Made by a program: the position numbers and the translations under genes. Below, piece after piece: positions 46,842 through 56,543 of a stretch of 64,000 nt of DNA (positions are counted from its first letter, which is position 1; each line of letters begins with the position of its first letter). The notes below the pieces were generated by a model. It saw only the letters and a program-made list of their open reading frames with translations, was not told where the DNA came from and made no database searches. Origin of the DNA: Mixta hanseatica (GTDB lineage: Bacteria; Pseudomonadota; Gammaproteobacteria; Enterobacterales; Enterobacteriaceae); assembly GCF_023517775.1 (NCBI RefSeq), contig NZ_CP082904.1, forward strand, positions 744,001 through 808,000. The letters are read 5' to 3'.

Positions 46842-46869
46842 CGCCCGGAATGCTGTCAGGTTCCGGGCG
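46842..46869 (+). terminator. ribF-ispH operon terminator
   Basis: A 9-bp stem (46842-46850 with 46861-46869), 10-nt loop, followed by CTTTCCTCTTT, starting 6 bases after the ispH stop. Confidence 0.7.
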
Positions 46870-47065
46870 CTTTCCTCTTTGCCCTTCCATCCTGAAGCCG
46901 ATCGGGCGTAGATTTTACTCATGTCCTCCCGCTGCATTGAGTTGTCTTAGGGCTTGCAGTAGCATTTTTCCGTTGCTCCCCTTCCAACGTTAACCACTCG
47001 CTGAGTAGCCAGAGTGCGTGGGACTGTGTGCGACGCCCTAATCATAAAGTTAAAAGGAGTTACTA

Positions 47066-47356
47066 ATGAGAGAATTACAACGTACTGAGATTCAAGCGGT
47101 TAGCGGCGCGGCTATCTCTGCCGATGCCATGCTGGGCATGGGCTATGCTGGCCTGGCGTTAACCATTCCGGTTATTGTGGGCGGCGCCATTCTTGGCGTG
47201 CCTACTCTGGGGCTGGGTTTTATCGCTATGACGGCAGGTATTGTCGGCACGGCGATATCAGGCGGGATGACTATTATGGGCATCGTTATGTCCGCTATCA
47301 GCAAAGGCAAAAACAAGCCTGCTCCGGTTCCTGAACCGGTTACTCCAGTAGAATAA
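47066..47356 (+). CDS. Small Gly-rich peptide with double-glycine-type leader (microcin-like, putative)
   Basis: A 96-residue peptide. MRELQRTEIQAVSGA (1-15) closely resembles the double-glycine leaders of class II microcins such as colicin V (MRTLTLNELDSVSGG), with GA at the cleavage point. The rest is Gly/Ala/Ile/Met-rich: two hydrophobic, probably membrane-inserting stretches at about 21-47 and 49-78, then a hydrophilic KGKNKPAP tail rich in Pro and Glu. A strong AAAGGAG (47053-47059) precedes the ATG and a terminator follows. No immunity, peptidase or export gene is adjacent; these would have to be elsewhere. It is absent from E. coli between ispH and dapB. Function not demonstrated. Confidence 0.65.
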   Translation: MRELQRTEIQAVSGAAISADAMLGMGYAGLALTIPVIVGGAILGVPTLGLGFIAMTAGIVGTAISGGMTIMGIVMSAISKGKNKPAPVPEPVTPVE

Positions 47357-47403
47357 CCTTTTCTGTGAGGTGTGATCGTTAACCGTCAAGCGTTTAGCTC
47401 CGC

Positions 47404-47426
47404 GCGCCGTAAGCCCTTTACGGCGC
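47404..47426 (+). terminator. Terminator after the small peptide gene
   Basis: A 9-bp stem (47404-47412 with 47418-47426), 5-nt loop, then ATTTTCCCTTT. It makes the small gene a separate transcription unit ahead of dapB. Confidence 0.65.
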
Positions 47427-47578
47427 ATTTTCCCTTTGATCAATCTGCATAAGTTACTTTTCTGATAATACCTTGCCTGCGGCATAAAATTCTTATTATC
47501 TGATTTAATGGTGGCGCGTCCCGCACCCGCTGTTTAACCTAATTGCGCTTTGTATGCACAGACTTGAGTCAGGAATGA

Positions 47579-48403
<825 letters not shown>

Positions 48404-48454
48404 ATAATTTAAAGTATAATTGATTTTTATTCTCTATAACTGATTGAATTTTAT

Positions 48455-48478
48455 GGGCTGATTTATCAGCCCTTTTTT
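48455..48478 (+). terminator. dapB terminator
   Basis: A perfect 7-bp stem (48455-48461 with 48466-48472), 4-nt loop, then six T. Confidence 0.88.
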
Positions 48479-48572
48479 ATTCCATTTAAAATGTCAATTA
48501 CATGTTAATTTTATGGTTAAATCCATTTTTTGACATGATTTTATGCTTTCTGTGGTGTCTGAAATAAGAAAT

Positions 48573-48588
48573 TTGACCATTTGGTCTA
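48573..48588 (+). promoter_or_regulatory. RutR operator upstream of carAB
   Basis: TTGACCA-TT-TGGTCTA matches the RutR consensus TTGACCA-N2-TGGTCAA at 14 of 16 positions. RutR (uracil/thymine-sensing) activates the pyrimidine-controlled P1 promoter of carAB in E. coli from a site in this position. Confidence 0.7.
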
Positions 48589-48730
48589 CTTTTTAGAGCG
48601 GTCAGATGATTTTTCGCAGCTGTCTAAGCAGGCAATCGGTTTTCTGGCCATGAATTGCCTGCTTTTTAGGGCTAATCTTAGGGTTTTGCCTCAGGATGGC
48701 TGAAATAAACATAAAAAAATGCCTTTTGGG

Positions 48731-48759
48731 TAGACATTCCTCAAGTCGATCATTAGAAT
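48731..48759 (+). promoter_or_regulatory. carAB promoter P1
   Basis: TAGACA (48731-48736), 17-bp spacer, TAGAAT (48754-48759). Each hexamer is one mismatch from consensus. It lies upstream of the arginine-regulated promoter, as P1 does in E. coli. Confidence 0.6.
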
Positions 48760-48819
48760 GCGCGCAATTTGCCAAAAATCGACTGTAGCAGCGGTTTTTG
48801 CATTGATTCAGCCATGCGT

Positions 48820-48858
48820 TATGAATTAATATGCAAATATTATGACTGTTTATTCCCT
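48820..48858 (+). promoter_or_regulatory. Two ARG boxes over carAB promoter P2
   Basis: Two 18-bp boxes (48820-48837 with TGAATTAATATGCA; 48841-48858 with ATGAC-N5-ATTCC) are separated by 3 bp, the spacing bound by the ArgR hexamer. A weak P2 (TTGCAT 48798-48803, TATGAA 48820-48825) overlaps the first box. The ribosome binding site follows at once. Confidence 0.7.
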
Positions 48859-48868
48859 GGAGGACGTT

Positions 48869-50017
48869 TTGAATAAGTCAGCGATTTTGGTTCTGGAAGA
48901 CGGAACCCAATTCCACGGTCGGGCCATTGGGGCGACAGGATCGGCGGTGGGAGAGGTAGTTTTCAATACTTCAATGACCGGTTATCAAGAAATCCTCACA
49001 GATCCTTCCTATTCCCGCCAGATTGTCACTCTCACTTATCCCCATATCGGTAATGTCGGCACCAATGTCGCAGATGAAGAATCCTCGCAGGTACATGCGC
49101 AGGGCCTGGTGATTCGTGATTTGCCGCTGATCGCCAGCAACTATCGCAATGAAGAAGGGCTGTCTGCTTACCTGAAACGCAACAATATCGTGGCCATCGC
49201 CGATATCGATACGCGCAAACTCACGCGTCTGCTGCGTGAAAAAGGCGCGCAAAACGGCTGCATCATTGCTGGCGATACGCCGGATGCGCAGCTGGCGCTG
49301 CAAAAAGCACAGGCCTTTCCGGGGCTGAAAGGCATGGATCTGGCAAAGGAAGTCTGTACCCGCGAAACCTACAGCTGGACGCAGGGAAGCTGGACACTGA
49401 CCGGCGGACTGCCTGTGGCTAAATCCGCAGAAGAGCTGCCTTACCATGTGGTCGCTTACGATTTTGGCGTGAAGCGTAATATTTTACGTATGCTGGTGGA
49501 TCGCGGCTGTCGCCTGACGGTAGTGCCGGCGCAGACCTCGGCAGAAGAGGTGCTGAAGCTCAATCCGGACGGCATTTTCCTGGCAAACGGCCCGGGCGAT
49601 CCGGAGCCATGCGACTACGCTATCCGCGCTATTCAGCGCTTTCTGGCAACGGAAATCCCGGTATTCGGCATCTGCCTCGGCCATCAGTTGCTGGCGCTGG
49701 CCAGCGGAGCCAAAACGGTAAAAATGAAGCTGGGTCACCACGGCGGCAACCATCCGGTAAAAGATCTTGATAACGACACCGTGATGATTACTGCGCAAAA
49801 CCACGGCTTTGCGGTGGATGAGAAGGATTTGCCCGCCAATCTGCGCGTTACCCATGTTTCACTGTTCGATCAGACGGTTCAGGGCATTCATCGCACCGAT
49901 AAACCCGCGTTTAGCTTCCAGGGACATCCGGAAGCCAGCCCAGGCCCGCATGACGCGGCGCCGCTGTTCGATCACTTTATCGAACTGATTGAAGCGGCCC
50001 GTGCCGGCCAGAAATAA
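48869..50017 (+). CDS. carA: Carbamoyl-phosphate synthase small (glutaminase) subunit
   Basis: Glutamine amidotransferase subunit supplying ammonia to CarB; 382 residues. The catalytic Cys is exactly residue 269 ([10 protein letters not shown]), and the His/Glu pair is in [13 protein letters not shown]. The start is TTG at 48869, with GGAGG at 48859-48863; it gives the E. coli length and residue numbering. An in-frame ATG at 48842 would read through that ribosome binding site and an ARG box, so it is rejected. It is expressed from RutR/pyrimidine- and ArgR-controlled promoters and is 23 bases from carB. Confidence 0.96.
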   Translation: MNKSAILVLEDGTQFHGRAIGATGSAVGEVVFNTSMTGYQEILTDPSYSRQIVTLTYPHIGNVGTNVADEESSQVHAQGLVIRDLPLIASNYRNEEGLSAYLKRNNIVAIADIDTRKLTRLLREKGAQNGCIIAGDTPDAQLALQKAQAFPGLKGMDLAKEVCTRETYSWTQGSWTLTGGLPVAKSAEELPYHVVAYDFGVKRNILRMLVDRGCRLTVVPAQTSAEEVLKLNPDGIFLANGPGDPEPCDYAIRAIQRFLATEIPVFGICLGHQLLALASGAKTVKMKLGHHGGNHPVKDLDNDTVMITAQNHGFAVDEKDLPANLRVTHVSLFDQTVQGIHRTDKPAFSFQGHPEASPGPHDAAPLFDHFIELIEAARAGQK

Positions 50018-50040
50018 ATTTCAGGAAAGGAACAGAGATA

Positions 50041-53000
50041 ATGCCAAAACGTACTGACTTAAAATCCATCCTGATTCTGGGCGCTGGCCCGATTGTTATC
50101 GGCCAGGCGTGCGAGTTCGACTATTCCGGCGCGCAGGCCTGTAAAGCGCTGCGCGAGGAAGGTTACCGCGTCATTCTGGTTAACTCCAACCCGGCAACCA
50201 TCATGACCGACCCGGAAATGGCGGATGCTACCTACATCGAGCCGATCCACTGGGAAGTGGTGCGTAAAATCATCGAGAAAGAGCGCCCGGATGCGGTGCT
50301 GCCTACCATGGGTGGCCAGACAGCGCTGAATTGCGCGCTGGAGCTGGAGCGTCAGGGCGTACTGGAAGAGTTCGGCGTTACCATGATTGGTGCCACGGCC
50401 GATGCGATTGATAAAGCGGAAGACCGCCAACGTTTCGATAAGGCGATGAAGAAAATCGGCCTGGAAACGGCACGCTCCGGCATTGCGCACAATATGGAAG
50501 AAGCGCTGCAGGTTGCGGCGGATGTCGGTTTCCCCTGCATTATCCGTCCTTCCTTTACCATGGGCGGCAGCGGCGGCGGTATCGCCTATAACCGCGAAGA
50601 GTTCGAAGAGATTTGCGAGCGCGGGCTGGATCTTTCACCAACCAAAGAGCTGCTGATTGATGAATCGCTGATTGGCTGGAAAGAGTATGAGATGGAGGTG
50701 GTGCGCGATAAGAATGACAACTGCATCATCGTCTGCTCTATCGAAAACTTCGACCCAATGGGCATCCATACCGGCGACTCGATCACCGTCGCGCCAGCGC
50801 AAACGCTGACCGATAAAGAGTATCAAATCATGCGTAACGCCTCGATGGCGGTGCTGCGTGAAATCGGCGTGGAAACCGGCGGCTCTAACGTGCAGTTTGC
50901 GGTAAACCCCAAAAACGGCCGTCTGATCATTATTGAAATGAACCCGCGCGTATCGCGCTCTTCGGCGCTGGCGTCGAAAGCGACCGGCTTCCCGATCGCT
51001 AAAGTCGCGGCGAAGCTGGCGGTAGGCTACACGCTGGATGAGCTGATGAACGACATTACCGGCGGCCGTACGCCAGCCTCGTTCGAGCCTTCAATCGACT
51101 ACGTCGTGACCAAGATCCCGCGCTTTAACTTTGAAAAATTTGCCGGCGCCAACGATCGTCTGACGACGCAGATGAAATCGGTCGGCGAAGTGATGGCGAT
51201 TGGCCGCACGTTACAGGAGTCTATGCAGAAGGCGCTGCGCGGACTGGAAGTGGGCGTGAATGGCTTCGATCCGAAAGTGCATTTGGACGATGCCGATGCG
51301 CTAACGCGTATTCGTCGCGAGCTAAAAGATGCAGGCGCCGAGCGTATCTGGTATGTGGCCGATGCATTCCGCGCTGGCCTGTCGGTAGACGGCGTATTTA
51401 ACCTGACCAATATTGACCGCTGGTTCCTGGTACAGATTGAAGAGCTGGTGCGTCTGGAAGAGCAGGTGGCCCATGAAGGCATTAACGGCCTGAATGCCGA
51501 TTTCCTGCGAACGCTTAAACGCAAAGGCTTTGCCGATGCACGCCTGGCGGATCTGGCTGGCGTAAGCGAAGCGGAAGTGCGTAAGCTGCGCCAGCAATAC
51601 AACCTGCATCCGGTTTATAAGCGCGTTGATACCTGCGCCGCTGAGTTTGCCACCGATACCGCCTATATGTACTCTACTTATGAAGAGGAGTGCGAGGCGA
51701 ATCCGAACCAGGACCGTGAGAAGATCATGGTGTTGGGCGGTGGACCAAACCGTATCGGCCAGGGCATCGAGTTTGATTACTGCTGCGTTCATGCTGCGCT
51801 GGCGCTGCGTGAAGATGGTTATGAAACCATCATGGTCAACTGCAACCCGGAAACCGTTTCAACCGACTACGACACCTCCGATCGCCTCTACTTCGAGCCG
51901 GTCACGCTGGAAGATGTGCTGGAAATCGTGCGTCTTGAACAGCCGAAGGGCGTTATCGTGCAGTATGGCGGTCAGACGCCGCTGAAGCTGGCGCGTGCGC
52001 TGGAAGCCGCAGGCGTACCGGTTATCGGCACCAGCCCGGATGCTATCGACCGGGCGGAAGACCGCGAGCGTTTCCAGCAGGCGGTCGATCGCCTGGGCCT
52101 GAAGCAGCCGGCGAACGCCACGGTGACCGCGCTGGAGCAGGCGGTACAGAAAGCGGTAGAGATCGGTTATCCGCTGGTAGTGCGTCCTTCCTATGTGCTG
52201 GGCGGACGGGCGATGGAAATCGTTTATGACGAGCAGGATCTGAAACGCTACTTCCAGACCGCGGTCTCGGTATCCAACGATGCGCCAGTGCTGCTTGACC
52301 GCTTCCTCGATGATGCGGTGGAAGTGGACGTGGACGCGATTTGCGACGGTGAGCGCGTGCTGATCGGCGGCATTATGGAACATATTGAGCAGGCCGGGGT
52401 GCACTCTGGCGACTCCGCCTGTTCACTGCCCGCCTATACGCTGAACAAGGGTATTCAGGATGTGATGCGTCAGCAAGTTGAAAAGCTGGCGTTTGAACTT
52501 TGCGTACGCGGCCTGATGAACGTACAGTTTGCGGTGAAAGATAACGAAGTGTACCTGATTGAGGTTAACCCGCGTGCCGCACGTACCGTGCCTTTCGTTT
52601 CCAAAGCGACCGGCGTGCCGCTGGCGAAAGTCGCCGCGCGCGTCATGGCAGGTAAAACGCTGACAGAGCAGGGCGTAACGGAAGAAGTTATCCCGCCTTA
52701 CTACTCTGTGAAGGAAGTGGTGCTGCCGTTTAACAAGTTCCCTGGCGTAGACCCGATCCTTGGTCCGGAAATGCGTTCAACGGGTGAAGTGATGGGCGTT
52801 GGCCGCACCTTTGCCGAGGCGTTCTCTAAGGCGATGCTGGGCGCGCAGTCCAACATGAAAAAGCAGGGACGTGCGCTGCTTTCGGTGCGCGAAGGCGATA
52901 AAAAACGCATCGTCGACCTGGCGGCCAAGCTGCTGAAGTTCGGCTTCGAACTGGACGCGACGCACGGCACCGCAGTGGTGTTGGGTGAAGCGGGCATTAA

Positions 53001-53268
53001 CCCGCGCCTGGTGAACAAAGTGCATGAAGGGCGTCCGCATATTCAGGACCGCCTGAAAAACGGTGAATATAGCTATATCGTCAATACCACGGCTGGACGC
53101 CAGGCAATTGAAGATTCGCGCGTTATTCGTCGCAGCGCGCTGCAATATAAAGTGCATTACGACACCACGCTGAACGGCGGCTTCGCGACCGCGATGGCGC
53201 TGAACGCCGACCCGACGGAGAAAGTGATTTCCGTTCAGGAAATGCACGCACAAATTAATGCTAAATAA
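50041..53268 (+). CDS. carB: Carbamoyl-phosphate synthase large subunit
   Basis: Makes carbamoyl phosphate for arginine and pyrimidine synthesis from bicarbonate, CarA-derived ammonia and two ATP; 1075 residues against 1073 in E. coli. Two homologous ATP-grasp halves are evident (starts [20 protein letters not shown] and [33 protein letters not shown] and [15 protein letters not shown]). The C-terminal MGS-like allosteric domain (about 935-1075) binds UMP, IMP and ornithine. AGGAAAGG precedes the ATG. Confidence 0.98.
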   Translation: MPKRTDLKSILILGAGPIVIGQACEFDYSGAQACKALREEGYRVILVNSNPATIMTDPEMADATYIEPIHWEVVRKIIEKERPDAVLPTMGGQTALNCALELERQGVLEEFGVTMIGATADAIDKAEDRQRFDKAMKKIGLETARSGIAHNMEEALQVAADVGFPCIIRPSFTMGGSGGGIAYNREEFEEICERGLDLSPTKELLIDESLIGWKEYEMEVVRDKNDNCIIVCSIENFDPMGIHTGDSITVAPAQTLTDKEYQIMRNASMAVLREIGVETGGSNVQFAVNPKNGRLIIIEMNPRVSRSSALASKATGFPIAKVAAKLAVGYTLDELMNDITGGRTPASFEPSIDYVVTKIPRFNFEKFAGANDRLTTQMKSVGEVMAIGRTLQESMQKALRGLEVGVNGFDPKVHLDDADALTRIRRELKDAGAERIWYVADAFRAGLSVDGVFNLTNIDRWFLVQIEELVRLEEQVAHEGINGLNADFLRTLKRKGFADARLADLAGVSEAEVRKLRQQYNLHPVYKRVDTCAAEFATDTAYMYSTYEEECEANPNQDREKIMVLGGGPNRIGQGIEFDYCCVHAALALREDGYETIMVNCNPETVSTDYDTSDRLYFEPVTLEDVLEIVRLEQPKGVIVQYGGQTPLKLARALEAAGVPVIGTSPDAIDRAEDRERFQQAVDRLGLKQPANATVTALEQAVQKAVEIGYPLVVRPSYVLGGRAMEIVYDEQDLKRYFQTAVSVSNDAPVLLDRFLDDAVEVDVDAICDGERVLIGGIMEHIEQAGVHSGDSACSLPAYTLNKGIQDVMRQQVEKLAFELCVRGLMNVQFAVKDNEVYLIEVNPRAARTVPFVSKATGVPLAKVAARVMAGKTLTEQGVTEEVIPPYYSVKEVVLPFNKFPGVDPILGPEMRSTGEVMGVGRTFAEAFSKAMLGAQSNMKKQGRALLSVREGDKKRIVDLAAKLLKFGFELDATHGTAVVLGEAGINPRLVNKVHEGRPHIQDRLKNGEYSYIVNTTAGRQAIEDSRVIRRSALQYKVHYDTTLNGGFATAMALNADPTEKVISVQEMHAQINAK

Positions 53269-53286
53269 GTTGCTGGTTTAACCGAT

Positions 53287-53313
53287 AACGGCTCTCCCGG
53301 GAGCCGTTTTTTT
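53287..53313 (+). terminator. carAB terminator
   Basis: An 8-bp stem (53287-53294 with 53301-53308), 6-nt loop with inner CCCGGG palindrome, then a seven-T run. Confidence 0.88.
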
Positions 53314-53413
53314 ATGGGCGCGATTTATGTGCCGTAAAGGACGCGGACTTTGACTGGCGAGAGGGTAACGGACCTTATCGCGCCGGGTCTGTCAGGATGT
53401 TTAAGGATAAAGA

Positions 53414-54562
53414 ATGAATTTTTCTAAGCGCGTTATTGCATATTATTGTGGCGTCGGCCTGCTCGCTGCGCTGCCTTTCGCCAGCCAGGCGGAAATTACG
53501 CTGATTAAACAAGATGCGCAACCGGACGATGCGTTAAGCCGTCTGAAATTTGCGGTGGGCGGCAGCATCCGTCCGCAGTTCAACAATATCACCGGCGACA
53601 GCGATCGCAGCTCTTATAAGCGCAACGGCTTTGACGGCGGCACGCGCTTCCGCTTCGGTGCGGAATATTATCTGACTGAAGATGTCAGCTGGCTGGGCTA
53701 TTATGAGCTGGGCGTGAATATTCCGGCGCTGTTCAACTGGGATAACCACTACGCCGAAGGCGCACGCGATACTTCGCGCCGCCAGCTTTACACCGGTTTT
53801 AAAAGCCAGCGCTGGGGCCAGCTGACCTTTGGTCAGCAGAACAGCGTTTACTATGACGTCGTCGGCGCCAAAACGGATATCTGGGATTACGATATGCTGG
53901 CTCAGGCGTCAAATATCGGCATCAACGGCGATTACGACGGCACCTACCGCGCGCGTAAACAGCTGAAGTATAAAAACCGCTTCGGCGACGCCGATCTTTA
54001 TGCCTCCTGGCTGCTGGAAGATACCGAGTTCCTGCCGGGCAACGGCCTGCGCTACAAGCGTCAGGGCGGCGGCTCGCTGGGCGTGGACTATCATTTGACG
54101 CCGGATCTGACCTGGGGCACCGCATGGAACTACACACGTGCTGAAATGCGTAATCCGGGCAACGGCGATAGCAAAGGCTACGATCAGAATATCGTCGGCA
54201 CCTCGCTGAGCTGGAAGCCGGACAACTGGACGCTGGCGCTGGGCGGCGGCTGGTACCAGAACTTCTCGCCAAGCAAGAAACGCAGCGTCGATAACTACTT
54301 CGCCAATGAAGCGTGGGGTGTGGAATATTTTGTCGGCTACACCATTCCGGTGCAGCGTTATGCGGTGAAATCGGTGCAGCCTTATGTTATGGGCGATCGT
54401 CTGGAATATACCAGTGGCCGCGATTACCAGCGCATCGACAACGGTGTCGGCGTGACGTTACAGCTCGAGTACGGCTTCCGTATCGATTACGAACACGTTT
54501 TCACCTCCAGCAGCGACGATCTGGGTGATATGAACCTGGTACGCCTGCGTTACGATTTCTGA
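53414..54562 (+). CDS. Outer membrane porin, general (Gram-negative porin superfamily)
   Basis: A 382-residue porin-like protein. A 26-residue signal peptide (MNFSKRVIAYYCGVGLLAAL..ASQA) precedes EITLIKQD. Alternating aromatic/hydrophobic strands and a C-terminal Phe (VRLRYDF) are typical of outer membrane barrels recognised by BamA. Motifs such as RFRFGAEYYLTEDVSWLGYYE and GFKSQRWGQLTFGQQ, with a YYDVVG loop 3-like segment, fit general porins, but it is not OmpC/OmpF/PhoE. Substrate preference is unknown. AAGGATAAAGA precedes the ATG. It has no counterpart after carB in E. coli. Confidence 0.85.
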   Translation: MNFSKRVIAYYCGVGLLAALPFASQAEITLIKQDAQPDDALSRLKFAVGGSIRPQFNNITGDSDRSSYKRNGFDGGTRFRFGAEYYLTEDVSWLGYYELGVNIPALFNWDNHYAEGARDTSRRQLYTGFKSQRWGQLTFGQQNSVYYDVVGAKTDIWDYDMLAQASNIGINGDYDGTYRARKQLKYKNRFGDADLYASWLLEDTEFLPGNGLRYKRQGGGSLGVDYHLTPDLTWGTAWNYTRAEMRNPGNGDSKGYDQNIVGTSLSWKPDNWTLALGGGWYQNFSPSKKRSVDNYFANEAWGVEYFVGYTIPVQRYAVKSVQPYVMGDRLEYTSGRDYQRIDNGVGVTLQLEYGFRIDYEHVFTSSSDDLGDMNLVRLRYDF

Positions 54563-54598
54563 TAACCGCTATTCGGCGTAGCGCCATTAACTGATTAA

Positions 54599-54633
54599 AA
54601 CCTGAACGTCATTACTGGCGCTCAGGTTTTTTT
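54599..54633 (+). terminator. Porin gene terminator
   Basis: A 7-bp stem (54599-54605 with 54622-54628) with partial inner pairing, followed by a T7 run. Confidence 0.75.
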
Positions 54634-54660
54634 ACGCTAATCGCTCTGCCGCATAGCTGT

Positions 54661-55329
54661 TCAGGCGTGACTGGTTTTGCTTTTTTCCGGTGGGTTGGGC
54701 AACGCCTTACCGGAAACGGCAGGCGCGGGAGCAATGCCAATCACGTTAACGGCGTGCTCAGGCAGCCTGGTGGTTTCGGCATTTCCGACAAACACCGCGC
54801 CCTTTTTCACCGATAGCGTAACGTAGTTGAGCGCGCCGTTAATATTGGCATGCTCGCCGATATCTATCGATTCTGCTTTGCATTCACCTTTAACGGTGCC
54901 GTTAATAATAAGTTCCTGGCAGGTGATATTACCGTTAACCAGCCCGCTGCGCATAACCTTTACTACGCCGTCGCTGGCAATAGTATTTCCCTGCACCTCG
55001 CCATAAATATAAATTTGGCCCACTGCTTTGAGATTACCTTCAAAGCAGACATCACGGGCAATTACCGTATTACTGGTCTGTTCTTCATGAGGCGCGGTTT
55101 TATCCAGTATTGCCGTTGAGAGAATAGCCTCTTTTTTTGCTGTTATTTCTGCTGATTTATTTTGTTTTTTAAACATAGTTAGGATTTTCCATTGTAAGGC
55201 ATAAAGTAAAAATGACCCGACAGCCAGCGATCCGCAGACCCCAGCCCAGGTTAACGAAAAAAAGCTGGCCGCCAGCGCCAGCAGCCAGCAGCAGATGCCA
55301 CTATTAAAGAAAAAATATTGCCTGCCCAT
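54661..55329 (-). CDS. Membrane-anchored bactofilin (polymer-forming cytoskeletal protein)
   Basis: A 222-residue protein. Two adjacent hydrophobic segments (about 5-26 and 28-47) form a membrane hairpin, then a basic MFKKQNK. The bactofilin (DUF583) beta-helix occupies about 88-190, with repeating short strands such as ARDVCFEGNLKAVGQIYIYG and ITCQELIINGTVKGECKAES. Bactofilins polymerise without nucleotide. The layout resembles CcmA of Proteus mirabilis, which affects cell curvature. The internal Met52 (55176) could start a soluble form; the upstream ATG has only a weak CAGG. No partner LytM peptidase is adjacent. Confidence 0.83.
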   Translation of the reverse strand: MGRQYFFFNSGICCWLLALAASFFSLTWAGVCGSLAVGSFLLYALQWKILTMFKKQNKSAEITAKKEAILSTAILDKTAPHEEQTSNTVIARDVCFEGNLKAVGQIYIYGEVQGNTIASDGVVKVMRSGLVNGNITCQELIINGTVKGECKAESIDIGEHANINGALNYVTLSVKKGAVFVGNAETTRLPEHAVNVIGIAPAPAVSGKALPNPPEKSKTSHA

Positions 55330-55598
55330 ATTGGCCTGATACAGCTCCCTGTGCCCGCTATGTTTCTATTGATCATCGAACTGGTATAGGTAAAGCGGCA
55401 CGTAGTATGTTGCGCGTTGCTATTGTTTCATATAGCGGCCTGCCTCCGGCCAGATAATACCAGTCGGTTTGTTATTTTAGTGTTAGAACATCATTTTTTC
55501 TGGCAAAGTATTATCCTGTTTTTTTAAAAGTGAATAATAACCCCGGAATTGACGCTTATTCTGGTAATCAACGAAGACGCGAGAATGATTAATTAACC

Positions 55599-55627
55599 TT
55601 TCCTGAAATTATCGATATTTCAGGAAA
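55599..55627. repeat. 11-bp perfect inverted repeat in the bactofilin-folA gap
   Basis: Arms 55599-55609 and 55617-55627 are perfectly complementary around a 7-nt loop centred on ATCGAT. There is no T tract. It lies in a 622-bp gap (55330-55951) where I see no gene; the region holds the bactofilin promoter on one side and the folA promoter on the other. It may be an operator or a relic. Confidence 0.5.
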
Positions 55628-55891
55628 TATTCAAGTGAAGATATGTCGCTGCTGGCTATGCCGCACAAAAATTGCTGGGTGGGTCATTAATAGGTGAATG
55701 AAATTATCGTTACGAGCGGTGATAAAAAGCGGCTGGTCGGCACGGTTTTTTCGCTAGCGGATAGTGGACGAGGCTTTCTTCTTTTTGAGCCGCTGCATGA
55801 TTGCCAGCGCGTGAAAGCTCTTTGACGCTGTCGCTCTGGCAACCAACAGGTACGGTTTAAAAACCTTTACGTAAATCCAGTAATCAGGCTA

Positions 55892-55920
55892 TCGACGAAA
55901 GTTTCGCCTTTACGTATGAT
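55892..55920 (+). promoter_or_regulatory. folA promoter
   Basis: TCGACG (55892-55897), 17-bp spacer, TATGAT (55915-55920), about 30 bases before folA. A direct repeat CCTTTACGTA occurs at 55864-55873 and 55907-55916, the second overlapping the -10. E. coli folA is controlled by TyrR and IHF; no clear TyrR box was found. Confidence 0.5.
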
Positions 55921-55954
55921 GGCGCCAATTTTACACCCTGTTGAGTAATCTATG

Positions 55955-56437
55955 ATGATAAGCCTGATAGCGGCTTTAGCAGCCGATCGCGTTATTGGGA
56001 TGGAAAACGCTATGCCGTGGGATCTGCCTGCGGACTTAGCGTGGTTTAAGCGTAATACATTGAATAAGCCAGTAATTATGGGCCGCCTGACCTGGGAATC
56101 GATTGGCCGCCCGCTGCCAGGACGTCACAATATTGTGGTCAGCAGTCAGCCAGGGAAAAATATCGATGGCGTGACTTGGGTAACCTCGCTGGAAGAGGCT
56201 TTAGCGGCGGCGGGCGAGGTTGAAGAGATCATGGTGATCGGCGGCGGCCGTATTTATGAGCAGATGCTGGATCGCGCCGATCGTATCTACCTGACGCACA
56301 TTGATGCGGAAGTAGAAGGTGATACGCATTTCCCGGACTACGAGCCGGATGAATGGCAGTCGGTATTCAGCGAATTCCATGATGCCGATGAGAAGAACTC
56401 CCACAGCTACTGCTTTGAAATTCTTGAGCGTCGCTGA
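55955..56437 (+). CDS. folA: Dihydrofolate reductase
   Basis: NADPH-dependent reduction of dihydrofolate to tetrahydrofolate; the trimethoprim target. It has 160 residues against 159 in E. coli. The catalytic acid Asp27 is in PADLAW, and [11 protein letters not shown] (Met20 loop), [17 protein letters not shown] and [10 protein letters not shown] are conserved. Two ATG codons are adjacent (55952 and 55955); the second gives the E. coli numbering. kefC, its usual upstream neighbour, is absent. I see no obvious resistance substitution at the best-known sites (Pro21, Trp30 and Leu28 are as in E. coli). Confidence 0.97.
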   Translation: MISLIAALAADRVIGMENAMPWDLPADLAWFKRNTLNKPVIMGRLTWESIGRPLPGRHNIVVSSQPGKNIDGVTWVTSLEEALAAAGEVEEIMVIGGGRIYEQMLDRADRIYLTHIDAEVEGDTHFPDYEPDEWQSVFSEFHDADEKNSHSYCFEILERR

Positions 56438-56469
56438 TAACGTCCGTTAAAAGCGCGCTTATCCGCCAG

Positions 56470-56487
56470 CTGTAACATGGCTGTCAT
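56470..56487 (+). promoter_or_regulatory. Pho box of the phoX-like gene
   Basis: CTGTAAC-ATGG-CTGTCAT: two 7-bp PhoB repeat units with the canonical 4-bp spacer, about 56 bases upstream of the phosphatase ATG. A weak -10 (TAGCAT, 56498-56503) follows at the distance expected for PhoB activation. The downstream gene is a phosphatase, which supports the call. Confidence 0.72.
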
Positions 56488-56497
56488 TTTTGCCCTC

Positions 56498-56542
56498 TAG
56501 CATTGCTTTCACTCTGGGAAACCATAACGGGAAGCAATGCTA
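56498..56542 (+). repeat. Inverted repeat abutting the phoX start codon
   Basis: Perfect 11-bp arms (56498-56508 with 56532-56542) around a 23-nt loop. The 3' arm ends one base before the ATG and covers the GAAG that would serve as ribosome binding site. The 5' arm overlaps the proposed -10, so whether both arms are transcribed depends on the true start site. Confidence 0.55.
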
Positions 56543-56543
56543 T

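Noticed and set aside
48842..48868. ATG-started N-terminal extension of carA
   Set aside because: The extension would encode the ribosome binding site and part of an ARG box; the TTG start reproduces E. coli length and residue numbering.
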